A DNA stretch of 64,000 nt from contig JAEEXZ010000004.1 in NCBI GenBank assembly GCA_016288055.1, forward strand, positions 1-64,000. Direction: 5' to 3'. This document shows, piece after piece, positions 19,344-29,200 of this stretch. Made by a program: the position numbers and the translations under genes. Under the pieces are notes generated by a model. The model did no database searches and was not told the origin of the DNA. It saw nothing but the letters and a program-made list of their open reading frames with translations. Source of the DNA: Bacteroidales bacterium. GTDB lineage: Bacteria > Bacteroidota > Bacteroidia > Bacteroidales > UBA932. Position 1 is the first letter of the stretch, and the number at the start of each line of letters is the position of its first letter.

Positions 19344-20699
19344 ATGGATGCTTTTACCCGCAATTACATTGAGGGTTTCATGGGACAGGTCATATCCCGA
19401 AACCCTGGAGAATCTGAGTTCCACCAGGCCGTCCGCGAGGTCGTGGAGAGCGTAGCCCCCTACATCACCGCAAACCCGCAGCTGATGGACCAGAAAATTC
19501 TGGAGCGCATCGTCGAGCCGGAGCGCATCATCATCTTCCGAGTCCCCTGGATGGACGACCGGGGAGAAGTTCACGTCAACCGCGGTTTCCGCGTACAGTG
19601 CAACAGCGCCATCGGCCCCTACAAAGGAGGCATCCGTTTCCACGCCAGCGTCAACCTCTCCATCATGAAGTTCCTGGCTTTCGAGCAAACCTTCAAGAAC
19701 GCCCTGACCACCCTCCCCATGGGCGGTGCCAAGGGCGGTTCTGATTTTAATCCCCGCGGCAAATCCGACACCGAAGTCATGCGCTTCTGCCAGAGCTTCA
19801 TGACGGAGCTGCAGCGCCACATCGGCGCAGACACCGACGTTCCCGCCGGCGACATCGGCGTGGGCGGCCGCGAAATCGGCTTCCTCTTCGGCCAGTACAA
19901 GCGCCTGAGAGACGAGTTCACCGGCACCCTCACCGGAAAAGGCCTCGCCTGGGGCGGCTCCCTGCTGCGTCCGGAGGCCACCGGCTACGGCCTGTGCTAC
20001 TTCGCCGAGCAGATGCTCGCCACCCGCGGCGAAAGCTTCAAAGGCAAGAAAGTGAACATCTCCGGCGCCGGCAACGTGGCCCAGTACGCTGCCCAGAAAG
20101 CCATGCGCCTGGGCGCCACCGTCCAGACCCTCTCCGACTCCGACGGTTTCATCTACGATCCCGAGGGCCTCAACGAGGAGAAGATGGCCTACGTGCTGGA
20201 ACTCAAGAACATCCGTCGCGGCCGCATCAAGGAATATGTCCAGAAATATCCGCAGGCCCAGTACTTCCCCGGCGAACGTCCCTGGAAGATCGCCTGCGAC
20301 ATTGCCCTCCCCTGCGCCACGCAGAACGAAATAGAAAAGGCCGATGCCGAGAACATCGTCAAGGGCGGCGCCATCTGCGTAGCGGAAGGTGCCAACATGC
20401 CCTCCACCCCGGAAGCCATCCACATCTTCCAGGGCGCCGGCCTGCTGTATTCCCCCGGTAAGGCCTCCAACGCCGGTGGCGTAGCCACCTCCGGACTGGA
20501 GATGAGCCAGAACTCCATGCGCCAGCACTGGACTGCCGAGGAAGTGGACCAGTACCTGCACCGCATCATGCAGGATATCCATTCCGCCTGCCTCAAATAC
20601 GGAAAGGAGGAAGACGGCACCGTCAATTACGTCAAGGGCGCCAACCTGGCCGGATTCATCAAGGTCGCAGGCGCCATGTCAGACCAAGGACTCGTATGA
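19344..20699 (+). CDS. gdhA: NADP-type glutamate dehydrogenase
   Basis: 451 aa; GPYKGGIRFHASVNLSIMKFLAFEQTFKNALTTLPMGGAKGGSDFNPRGKSD. Confidence 0.95.
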   Translation: MDAFTRNYIEGFMGQVISRNPGESEFHQAVREVVESVAPYITANPQLMDQKILERIVEPERIIIFRVPWMDDRGEVHVNRGFRVQCNSAIGPYKGGIRFHASVNLSIMKFLAFEQTFKNALTTLPMGGAKGGSDFNPRGKSDTEVMRFCQSFMTELQRHIGADTDVPAGDIGVGGREIGFLFGQYKRLRDEFTGTLTGKGLAWGGSLLRPEATGYGLCYFAEQMLATRGESFKGKKVNISGAGNVAQYAAQKAMRLGATVQTLSDSDGFIYDPEGLNEEKMAYVLELKNIRRGRIKEYVQKYPQAQYFPGERPWKIACDIALPCATQNEIEKADAENIVKGGAICVAEGANMPSTPEAIHIFQGAGLLYSPGKASNAGGVATSGLEMSQNSMRQHWTAEEVDQYLHRIMQDIHSACLKYGKEEDGTVNYVKGANLAGFIKVAGAMSDQGLV

Positions 20700-23605
20700 C
20701 CCCTACCACCCCGCTCATGGCCCGACGCATCCGCAGGATACTGCTGGTATGCAACAACTACGACAATTTCTCCCTCGAGGAAGACGGCCGCCTGGACATG
20801 CGTATCGCCCAGGAATACGCCGACCTCAACCTGAGCGGACCGCCCGTCTTCGAACGGGTGTCCTCTACGCTGGAAGCGCTGGAGAAGTCGGCGGCCGGTG
20901 AGCACTGGGACCTGGTCATCACCCTGTATAACGTGGGCGAAGTGGACGTGTTCGACTTCGCCGCCAGAATGAAGGAGGCGAACCCCGGCATGCCGGTGGT
21001 TCTCCTCACTTCTTTTTCCAAGGAGGTTTACCGGCAGCTGGAAAACCGGGACACCTCCGGCATGGACTATATCTTCAACTGGAACGGCAGCACGGACCTG
21101 ATCATCGCCATCATCAAACTGCTGGAAGACAGCATGAACGCCCCGGCCGACATCCTGGAATCCGGCGTGCAGTGCATCCTGCTGGTGGAGGATTCCGTGC
21201 GTTACTATTCCACCTATCTCCCGCTGCTGTACAAGATGGTACTGCAGCAGAACGTAGCTTCCGTCAGGGACGCCCTCAACGAGGAGCAGATGATCTTCCG
21301 AAAGAGAGCCCGTCCGAAAATCCTGATGGCCACCAACTACGAGGATGCCGTAGCCCTGTACAACCGCTACAAGGGCAATCTGCTGGGCGTCATCTCGGAT
21401 ATCGGCTTCGTTCTGCACCGCGGAGACAAGCCCGCCACGGAAAAACTGGACGCCGGCGTGGACCTGTGCCAGCTCATCCGTTCCGAGCTCCCCAAAATGC
21501 CCATCCTCATGCAGAGCTCCCAGGAAAGCATGCGCAGCGTAGCCCAGGGGCTGCGCGCCGGCTTCCTCAAGAAAAGCTCCAAGACCCTTACCCACGACCT
21601 CTCCGAATACATCGGCCGGGAATTCGGCTTCGGAGATTTTGTCGCCCTGGACGAAAAGGGGCACGTCATCGCCCGCGCGAATGACCTGCAGGGGGCCGAG
21701 GAAATCATCGCCCGCCTCAAGGCCGACGACATAGACCGCCTGCGCAGCAAGAACTACGTTTCCCGCTGGATGCTGGCCCGAGGCCTCTTCGACGAAGGCA
21801 GCGTCATCAAGAAGACCAACTTCGAGAATGCCGAGACCTTCCGCCAGCACGCCGTCCAGAGCATCCACAGCTACCGGGTGCGGCAGAGCCTGGGCGTCGT
21901 GGCCCGTTTCAATCCCGAGACCTACAACGACACCATCTGGTTCTCCCGTATCGGCGAAGGCTCCCTGGGCGGAAAAGCCCGCGGCCTGGCGTTCCTCAAC
22001 CACGTGCTGTACAAACACAACCTGTACGAGGAATGGGAAGGCGTAAAGCTCACCGTTCCCAGAACCCTGGTCATCGCCACCGAGTACTTCGACCGCTTCA
22101 TCCTGGAGAACGGCCTGCAGTATGTCATCAACGCGGATATCACCGACGCCGAGATCCTCTCCGAGTTCGTCTCCTCCACCCTGCCGACAGACCTCACCGA
22201 GGCCCTCAGGGCATTTATCCGGGTGGTGAAGAAACCGCTGGCCGTACGCTCTTCCTCCAAGCTGGAAGACTCTTACTACCAGCCGTTTGCCGGCGTCTAT
22301 TCCACCTACATGATTCCTTCGGTGGAGAACGAGGACCAGCAGCTGCGCCTTATCTCCAAAGCCATCAAGAGCGTATATGCGTCCGTGTACTTCGGCGCAT
22401 CCAGAAGCTACATCACCGCCACGGCCAACGTCATCTCCGAGGAAAAAATGGCCATCATCCTCCAGGAGATGTGCGGCTCCGAGGACCAGGGGTACTTCTT
22501 CCCCACCCTGTCGGGCGTGGCGCGCAGCGTGAATTTCTATCCCATCGGCTATGAGAAGGCCGAGGAAGGAATCGTCAAACTGGCCTACGGCCTGGGCAAG
22601 TCGGTGGTCGATGGCGAGCAGGTGCTCCGCTTCTCCCCCGCCTATCCCAAGCACGTGCTGCAGACATCCACTCCGGACCTGGCCCTCCGCGAAACCCAGC
22701 AGGTGATGTACGCCATGAACCTGGCGCCGGAGAAATTCAAGACCTCGGTGGACGACGCCGTGAACCTGGAACGCATCCCCATCATGGACTGCGGCAAGTT
22801 CGGCTCCTTCGGGAAAGTCTGTTCCACCTTCGACTACGAGAACCAGCGCATCACGGACTCTCCCTTCGCCAAAGGGCCCAAGTTCGTGTCTTTCGCCCAC
22901 ATCCTCCGTTATAACACCTACCCGCTCACTTCCATCGTGAACAAGCTGCTGGAAATCTGCTGTACGGAGATGCAGTGCAGCGTAGAGCTGGAGTTCGCCG
23001 CCGACCTTTCCACCGGCATCTTCAACGCCCTGCAGATCCGCCCCATATCGGCCGACAGCCTGGACACCCAGGTGGACTGGACGCAGATAGACTGCTCCGG
23101 CGCCATGGTTCGCTCCGGCAGCGCGCTCGGCACCGGCTGGCTTGGCGACCTCCGCGACGTCGTGTACCTCAAGGCCGATGCCTTCGACAAGATGAAAACC
23201 CTGGAAATGGCCGCCCAGCTCAAGCAGCTGAACGCCCGCATGCAGAAAGAACACCGGCAGTACGTGCTTATCGGCTATGGCCGATGGGGATCCAGCATCC
23301 CCACCCTGGGCGTACCGGTGGCCTGGAGCGACATCTCCGAGGCCCGCGTGCTGGTGGAGTCATCCCTGCCCGAGTTCCGCGTGGACCCCAGCCAGGGCAC
23401 GCATTTCTTCCAGAACCTGACTTCCTTCAACGCCGGATACGTGAACGTAGATCCCTACACCCGTCCCGGAGACGTCCTGGACCTGAGCGCCCTGGATGCA
23501 ATGGAAGCCCTCGAAGAAACGGAGTTCCTGCGCCATGTACGCATGGAGCAGCCCCTTTCCGTATGCGTTGACGGCCGAACCGGCCAGGCGCTCATCAAGA
23601 TTTGA
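20696..23605 (+). CDS. Two response-regulator-like domains fused to a PEP/pyruvate-binding (PPDK_N) domain
   Basis: 969 aa; N-terminal IRRILLVCNNYDNF...WDLVITL and ILLVEDS...LLGVISDIGF, then GGKARGLAFLNHVL, KPLAVRSSSKLEDSYYQPFAGVYSTYMI typical of PPDK N-terminal domains. Overlaps gdhA stop (ATGA). Confidence 0.75.
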   Translation: MTPTTPLMARRIRRILLVCNNYDNFSLEEDGRLDMRIAQEYADLNLSGPPVFERVSSTLEALEKSAAGEHWDLVITLYNVGEVDVFDFAARMKEANPGMPVVLLTSFSKEVYRQLENRDTSGMDYIFNWNGSTDLIIAIIKLLEDSMNAPADILESGVQCILLVEDSVRYYSTYLPLLYKMVLQQNVASVRDALNEEQMIFRKRARPKILMATNYEDAVALYNRYKGNLLGVISDIGFVLHRGDKPATEKLDAGVDLCQLIRSELPKMPILMQSSQESMRSVAQGLRAGFLKKSSKTLTHDLSEYIGREFGFGDFVALDEKGHVIARANDLQGAEEIIARLKADDIDRLRSKNYVSRWMLARGLFDEGSVIKKTNFENAETFRQHAVQSIHSYRVRQSLGVVARFNPETYNDTIWFSRIGEGSLGGKARGLAFLNHVLYKHNLYEEWEGVKLTVPRTLVIATEYFDRFILENGLQYVINADITDAEILSEFVSSTLPTDLTEALRAFIRVVKKPLAVRSSSKLEDSYYQPFAGVYSTYMIPSVENEDQQLRLISKAIKSVYASVYFGASRSYITATANVISEEKMAIILQEMCGSEDQGYFFPTLSGVARSVNFYPIGYEKAEEGIVKLAYGLGKSVVDGEQVLRFSPAYPKHVLQTSTPDLALRETQQVMYAMNLAPEKFKTSVDDAVNLERIPIMDCGKFGSFGKVCSTFDYENQRITDSPFAKGPKFVSFAHILRYNTYPLTSIVNKLLEICCTEMQCSVELEFAADLSTGIFNALQIRPISADSLDTQVDWTQIDCSGAMVRSGSALGTGWLGDLRDVVYLKADAFDKMKTLEMAAQLKQLNARMQKEHRQYVLIGYGRWGSSIPTLGVPVAWSDISEARVLVESSLPEFRVDPSQGTHFFQNLTSFNAGYVNVDPYTRPGDVLDLSALDAMEALEETEFLRHVRMEQPLSVCVDGRTGQALIKI

Positions 23606-25136
23606 CAGCGCGGGCGACGTTGATTCCGTCCATCGCCGAAGAGACGATTCCCCCGGCATATCCGGCACCTTCCCCGCAGGGATAGAGGCCGGGCACATCC
23701 ACATGTTCGAATGTTTCCGGATTACGGGGCAGGCGGATGGGTGAAGACGTGCGGGACTCCACGCCCAGCAGAAGGGCGTCGTTGGTGTAGTACCCATGCA
23801 TGCTGCGGTCCACCTGCGGAAGGGCACGGCGCAGACGCATGGAGACATGCTCCGGCAGCAGCTCGTGCAGCGGGGCCGAAAGGGCGCCCGGATGATAGGA
23901 AGTCTTGGGAAGGTCCTTGGAAACGATGCCGCGGCAGAAGTCCTTCATACGCTGGGCCGGCGCGGTGAACGGATGTCTGGCGCCATGCTCCTGGGCCCAC
24001 TTGTACATGGCCCGTTCCACATCCCGCTGGAAGTCCATCAGCGCAAAGGGACCCTGATACTCCGAAGGCTGGTCTCCCGGTTCGATCTGGACCACCACGC
24101 CGGAATTGGCCCACTTGGAATTACGGGCCGCATTGGACATGCCGTTGAGAACCACGGTGCCCTCCTCGGTGGAAGAGGGAACCAGGATGCCGCCCGGGCA
24201 CATGCAGAAGGAAAACACGCCGCGCTCCTCCACCTGCTGGACAAAAGAGTACTCCGCCGTAGGCATGAACGGCTGGTATTTTCCATGGTAACGGATCTGG
24301 TTGATAAGCCACTGGGGATGCTCCACCCGGACACCCAGGGCAAAGCCCTTGGCTTCCAGCGCCCAGCCCCTGGCTGCAAACAGTTCGTACAGGTCACGGG
24401 CGGAGTGCCCGCAGGCAAGAATGACCTTGGAGGCCCTGTAAACCGTTTCCGAGCAGTGTACCTCGAACCCGCCGGCAACGGGGACGATGTCCGTTACACG
24501 GCTGTCAAAGTTGTATTCCCCGCCGTGCTCTTCGATGCAGCGGCGGATATTCTTCACCACCTCCGGAAGGCGGTCCGTGCCGATATGGGGATGTGCGTCA
24601 ATGAGGATGTCCTCGCTGGCGCCGAAGGCCACCAGCTGATGCAGCACCTCGCGGATGTCTCCTCGCTTGGAGGAACGCGTATAGAGCTTGCCGTCACTGA
24701 ATGCCCCGGCTCCGCCCTCTCCGTAGCAGTAGTTGGAATCCGGATCCAGGATCCCGTCGAGGGAAAGCCTGGCCATGTCCACCTTACGGCGTTCCACGTC
24801 CTTTCCGCGTTCCAGCACCACGGGTTTGAGACCGCACTGGAGCAGCGTAAGGGCGGCGAACATGCCGGCGGGACCGGCGCCGATGACAATAACCGGTGCG
24901 GCCTGGCGGACATCCTGGTAAGGAGGGATGGTGAATTGTTCCAGCTTTTCCGAGCTGCGGCAGGCCTGTACGCGATAACGGTACAGGATTTCCTGGCGGG
25001 CATCGATGCTGCGGCGAACCACGCGTACCTCGCCCACCATTTCCGGGCGGACGCCCAGCGCCTTGGCGGCAGCTTCCCGTAACTGACTTTCAGTTAGCTC
25101 TTTACCTATTTTCTGTGCAATCTCGAATTCCTTCAT
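23595..25136 (-). CDS. NAD(P)/FAD-dependent oxidoreductase (FAD-dependent dehydrogenase family)
   Basis: 513 aa; APVIVIGAGPAGMFAALTLLQ Rossmann motif, C-terminal GLYPCGEGAGYAGGIVSSAMDGI. Confidence 0.85.
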   Translation of the reverse strand: MKEFEIAQKIGKELTESQLREAAAKALGVRPEMVGEVRVVRRSIDARQEILYRYRVQACRSSEKLEQFTIPPYQDVRQAAPVIVIGAGPAGMFAALTLLQCGLKPVVLERGKDVERRKVDMARLSLDGILDPDSNYCYGEGGAGAFSDGKLYTRSSKRGDIREVLHQLVAFGASEDILIDAHPHIGTDRLPEVVKNIRRCIEEHGGEYNFDSRVTDIVPVAGGFEVHCSETVYRASKVILACGHSARDLYELFAARGWALEAKGFALGVRVEHPQWLINQIRYHGKYQPFMPTAEYSFVQQVEERGVFSFCMCPGGILVPSSTEEGTVVLNGMSNAARNSKWANSGVVVQIEPGDQPSEYQGPFALMDFQRDVERAMYKWAQEHGARHPFTAPAQRMKDFCRGIVSKDLPKTSYHPGALSAPLHELLPEHVSMRLRRALPQVDRSMHGYYTNDALLLGVESRTSSPIRLPRNPETFEHVDVPGLYPCGEGAGYAGGIVSSAMDGINVARAVKS

Positions 25137-25215
25137 ATCGGGGCAAAAGTAGCAATAATCGGGATAATATCCTAAAAATTGTTAACTTTGTAAAATATAC
25201 ATTTTACAAGCATAC

Positions 25216-26238
25216 ATGGCAGATATCATACTCGGAATCGAATCCTCCTGCGACGACACATCGGCGGCCGTAATCTGCGACGGCGTCCTGCTGTCCAACG
25301 TGATCGCATCGCAACAAGTGCATAAAGACTTTGGCGGCGTGGTGCCGGAACTGGCATCCCGTGCGCATGAACAGAACATCGTACCGGTGGTCTCGGAAGC
25401 CCTGAAACGGGCCGGCGTCAAGCCCGAAGACCTCACGGCCATCGCATTCACCCGCGGTCCCGGCCTGCTGGGCTCGCTCCTGGTGGGCACCTCCTTCGCC
25501 AAGGCCCTGTCCCTTTCCCTGGACATTCCCATGGTCATGGTGAATCACCTGCAGGGACATATCCTCGCCAACTTCATCCGGCAGAAAGACGTCCCCGTAA
25601 GGGAGCCGGCCTTCCCGTACCTGTGCCTGCTGGTTTCCGGCGGCAATTCCCAGATCGTGAAAGTGAACAGTCCCCTGGATTATGAAATCCTGGGCCAGAC
25701 CATAGACGACGCCGTTGGAGAGGCCTTCGACAAATGCTCCAAGATGCTGGGCCTGGGTTATCCCGGAGGTCCCGTCATCGACCGCCTGGCCAAGCTCGGG
25801 AACCCGGACCGTTTCCAGTTCGCCAAGCCCAACATCCCGGGCCTGGACTACAGCTTCAGCGGCGTCAAGACTTCCCTGCTGTACTTCGTCAGGGACGAAA
25901 TGGCCAAAGACCCCGACTTCCTGGAAAAGAACAAGGAGGACATCTGCGCCAGCTTCCAGAAAACCCTCATCGACGTACTCATGGGCAAGCTCATCCGGGC
26001 CGCCAAGGAAACCCGTATCCGGGAAATCACCATCGGCGGCGGCGTGAGCGCCAACAGCGGCCTGCGCAACCGCATCCTCGAAGAGGGCGAAAAACGTCAC
26101 TGGAACACATATCTTCCGGAATTCAAATTCACCACGGACAACGCCGCCATGATTGCCGTCGCCGGCTGGTTCCAGTACAAGGCCGGCGTACGCACGCCGC
26201 TGGACATCGCTCCCGTCTCCCGCATGGCAGATTTTTAA
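25216..26238 (+). CDS. tsaD: tRNA N6-adenosine threonylcarbamoyltransferase TsaD
   Basis: 340 aa; ILGIESSCDDTSAAVI, VNHLQGHI, GGVSANSGLR, TDNAAMIA. Confidence 0.96.
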   Translation: MADIILGIESSCDDTSAAVICDGVLLSNVIASQQVHKDFGGVVPELASRAHEQNIVPVVSEALKRAGVKPEDLTAIAFTRGPGLLGSLLVGTSFAKALSLSLDIPMVMVNHLQGHILANFIRQKDVPVREPAFPYLCLLVSGGNSQIVKVNSPLDYEILGQTIDDAVGEAFDKCSKMLGLGYPGGPVIDRLAKLGNPDRFQFAKPNIPGLDYSFSGVKTSLLYFVRDEMAKDPDFLEKNKEDICASFQKTLIDVLMGKLIRAAKETRIREITIGGGVSANSGLRNRILEEGEKRHWNTYLPEFKFTTDNAAMIAVAGWFQYKAGVRTPLDIAPVSRMADF

Positions 26239-26244
26239 TTCCGC

Positions 26245-29200
26245 GTGAAAAAAGCCGTCCGCATAACCGCCTGGATCCTGGGCCTGCTCCTCCTGCTGCA
26301 AGTGGGAGGAATGGTCCTGCTGCAGTCCTCCCGCGTACAGACTTACCTGGGCAGGAAGGTTATCGGAATGTTGCAGGACCGTATGGACGCGGAAATCACG
26401 TTCCAATCGGCCACCGTCCGTCCCTTCGACGCCATCGTCCTGGACGGAGTCCTGGTCAAGGACCTCGCCCCCACGGTAGAAGGCATGGACACCCTGCTCT
26501 ACGTGCGGCACCTGAGCGCCCGCTTCTCCATTCTGGGTTACTTCCGCGGAGAGCAGGTCAGCGTGAGCCGCGCCCATCTGGACGGAGGGTGCTTCAACCT
26601 GGTCATAGAGCCGGACCCCCAGCGTCCCGACCACGTTTCCACCAACCTCCAGCGCATCTTCCGCATGGAGCATAAGGACACGGACCAGACTCCGGAGTAT
26701 CACTGGGGAAATATCCTGGAGGCCCGCAGGCTGGAGGTAAGCGACGTACACTTCCGCATGGAAAACCTTGTCGCCGCCGCCCGGTACGCAGAGAGGGGCT
26801 ACGTGGTCCCGGAAGGCACCATCGACTGGAACCACCTGAACCTCGTCCTGGAGCACATCAAGGTGAACCATCTCCGCCTTTCCGACGACCTCATCACCGC
26901 CTCCGTGCAGGATTTCAATATCCAGGAACTTGAGACGCGGCTGCGCCTGGAGAACCTGAGCGCCAGGAAAGTGCGCGTGGGCAAGGGCAACGTCCACCTC
27001 GAGGACTTCCTGGCCCAGCTCGACCCCCTCACCTACCTGGACATTCCCAGCCTGGACATGGACGGCGCCCTGGATGAGTATGACGATTTCGTCGAAAACG
27101 TCTGCCTGGACATTGTCCTGAAGGAAGGTACCTTCGTGGACATGCAGACCATCAGCCACTTCGCGCCGCACATGGAGGACATGTGCTTCCGGGGCCGCAT
27201 CAAAGGCCACCTGAAGGGCACCGTGAGCGACTTCACGCTCTCCGACATAGCCGTCGAGGACCTGGACCGGGATGTCACCCTCCGCACCAGCGGCCGCATG
27301 GCCGGCCTGCCGGACGCGGAAACCACCCGCCTGGACTTCCAGATCCGGGAGTTCAGCTTCGGGCTCAAAGACCTGGCCGGGTTCATCGGCACATGGGCCC
27401 CCGACACACGGCTGGACATGGACCGCATGGCCCCCGGCGAACGTTTCACCCTCACGGGAAGCGTCAACGGGACGCTCAACCGCATGAGCTGCGTCGCGGA
27501 CATCGGATCGGACATCGGATCGGCCCGGGCCGATATCACCCTGGACAACGTCATCGATCGCCGGCCCATTTCCATCGGCGGAAAAGTAGAGACGCAGGGC
27601 CTGCACCTGGGACGCATCCTGGGCAACAAGGACCTGGGTGCGGTCACGGTGGCCACCCGTCTCGCCGCCACCTTCGCGCCGGGCAATCCCCGCATCGAGA
27701 TTGACAGCCTGGGCATCCACCGCCTCCACGCCCTGGGCTACGACTACAGCGGCATCACCGCCCGCGGTCACTACCAGCACAACGACTACGACCTCCACCT
27801 GCGCTCCACGGACCCGAACCTCCAGCTGCAGGCCGACGGCACCTACGCCGAGACCTCCCGTCGCGACGGCACCCTGGAAGCCTCCCTGCACCTGGCCCAT
27901 GCCAACCTCCAGGCGCTGAACCTGGACAGGCGCGGCCGTTCGCAGATAGCCCTGGACATGCAGGCCGATGTCGTCCGCACGGACGGACATGCCACCGGAA
28001 GGATTTCCACCTCCAATACAGTCCTGGAGAACGGGGAAGGCATCCACCGCATCCCGGACATCAACCTTGACATCGACGAGACGGACAGCCTCCATCTCCT
28101 CGCCCTGCGGAGCGGCCTCCTGGAAGCCGACTACAAGGGAGACCGTCCCGTCACCGAATTCATCGCCGAGCTCGGGAACCTCGTCCTCGGAAAGGACCTC
28201 GCGGCCCTAGCCTCCGAAAAATCCGAACCTTATAGCGGCGCCACGTATATGGCCGATATCCGCACCCTGCGCCTGCAGGAACTGCTGGCCTTCGTCGCTC
28301 CCGGCGTCTATGTGGAGAGCGGCACCGGCGTCCACATTTCCGTAAGCCCGGAAGGCCTGTTCGACGCAGACCTCACCTCCGGCCGCCTGGCACTGCGCGA
28401 GCAGTACATCAAGGACCTGAAGCTGCACGCCGGGAACCGGGATTCCCTCAGCGCAGAGGTCACCAGTTCCGTCGTCTCCCTCTCGGCCGGCACGCATCTG
28501 GACAACAACCGGCTGGTCTTCTCCGCCCTGGACAACCGGGTGGGGCTGGGATACACCTTCAACAACGAGTCCGACGACACCCATGCGTCCCTCAACGTGT
28601 CCGGCCTGCTGGGCCGTGCAGGAAAAGACCTCTGCATCACGGGGCGCGCCCTGCCTTCCGACATCTCCTACAAGGGAGAAAGCTGGGAGCTGGGCTCCGG
28701 AGACATCACCTGGTGCGGCGGCAGCCTCACCGTGGACAGGCTCCTGGCCCGCCACGGCAGCGAACGGCTGCTGGTGGAAGGCGGCTATTCCAGCGTAAGG
28801 CCGGATTCCCTGTCTTTCACCATGGACCAGTTCGACATCGGCCTGGTGAACACCATCGCGGGAGACCGCATTCCCCGGCTGCAGGGACGCGCTACGGGAC
28901 GGGCACTGCTGGTTTCCTCGGCATCGGCCCGGACGGGTCTTCTGGCGGGGATCGTCTGCGACTCCACGGCCATCGCCGGCCGCAGGCTGGGCCAGCTCAC
29001 CCTTAACAGCGTCTGGGACGACGAACATCAGCGCTTCAGCGCCCGGCTTCACAACATGCTGGACGGGCATAGCAGCATCCAGGCCGATGCCTTCCTGGTC
29101 CCCTCGACGGACCAGCTCCAGGCATCCATGCTGCTGGACCGCTTCGAACTGGGATACGCCGAGCATTACCTGAACTCCATCTTCCATGAATTCAGCGGCT

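Noticed and set aside
20627-23254. 875-aa minus-strand ORF
   Set aside because: Antisense to the receiver/PPDK_N gene, which has clear domain motifs; shadow ORF.
25204-28095. 963-aa minus-strand ORF
   Set aside because: Antisense to tsaD and the tamB-like gene; codon-bias shadow.
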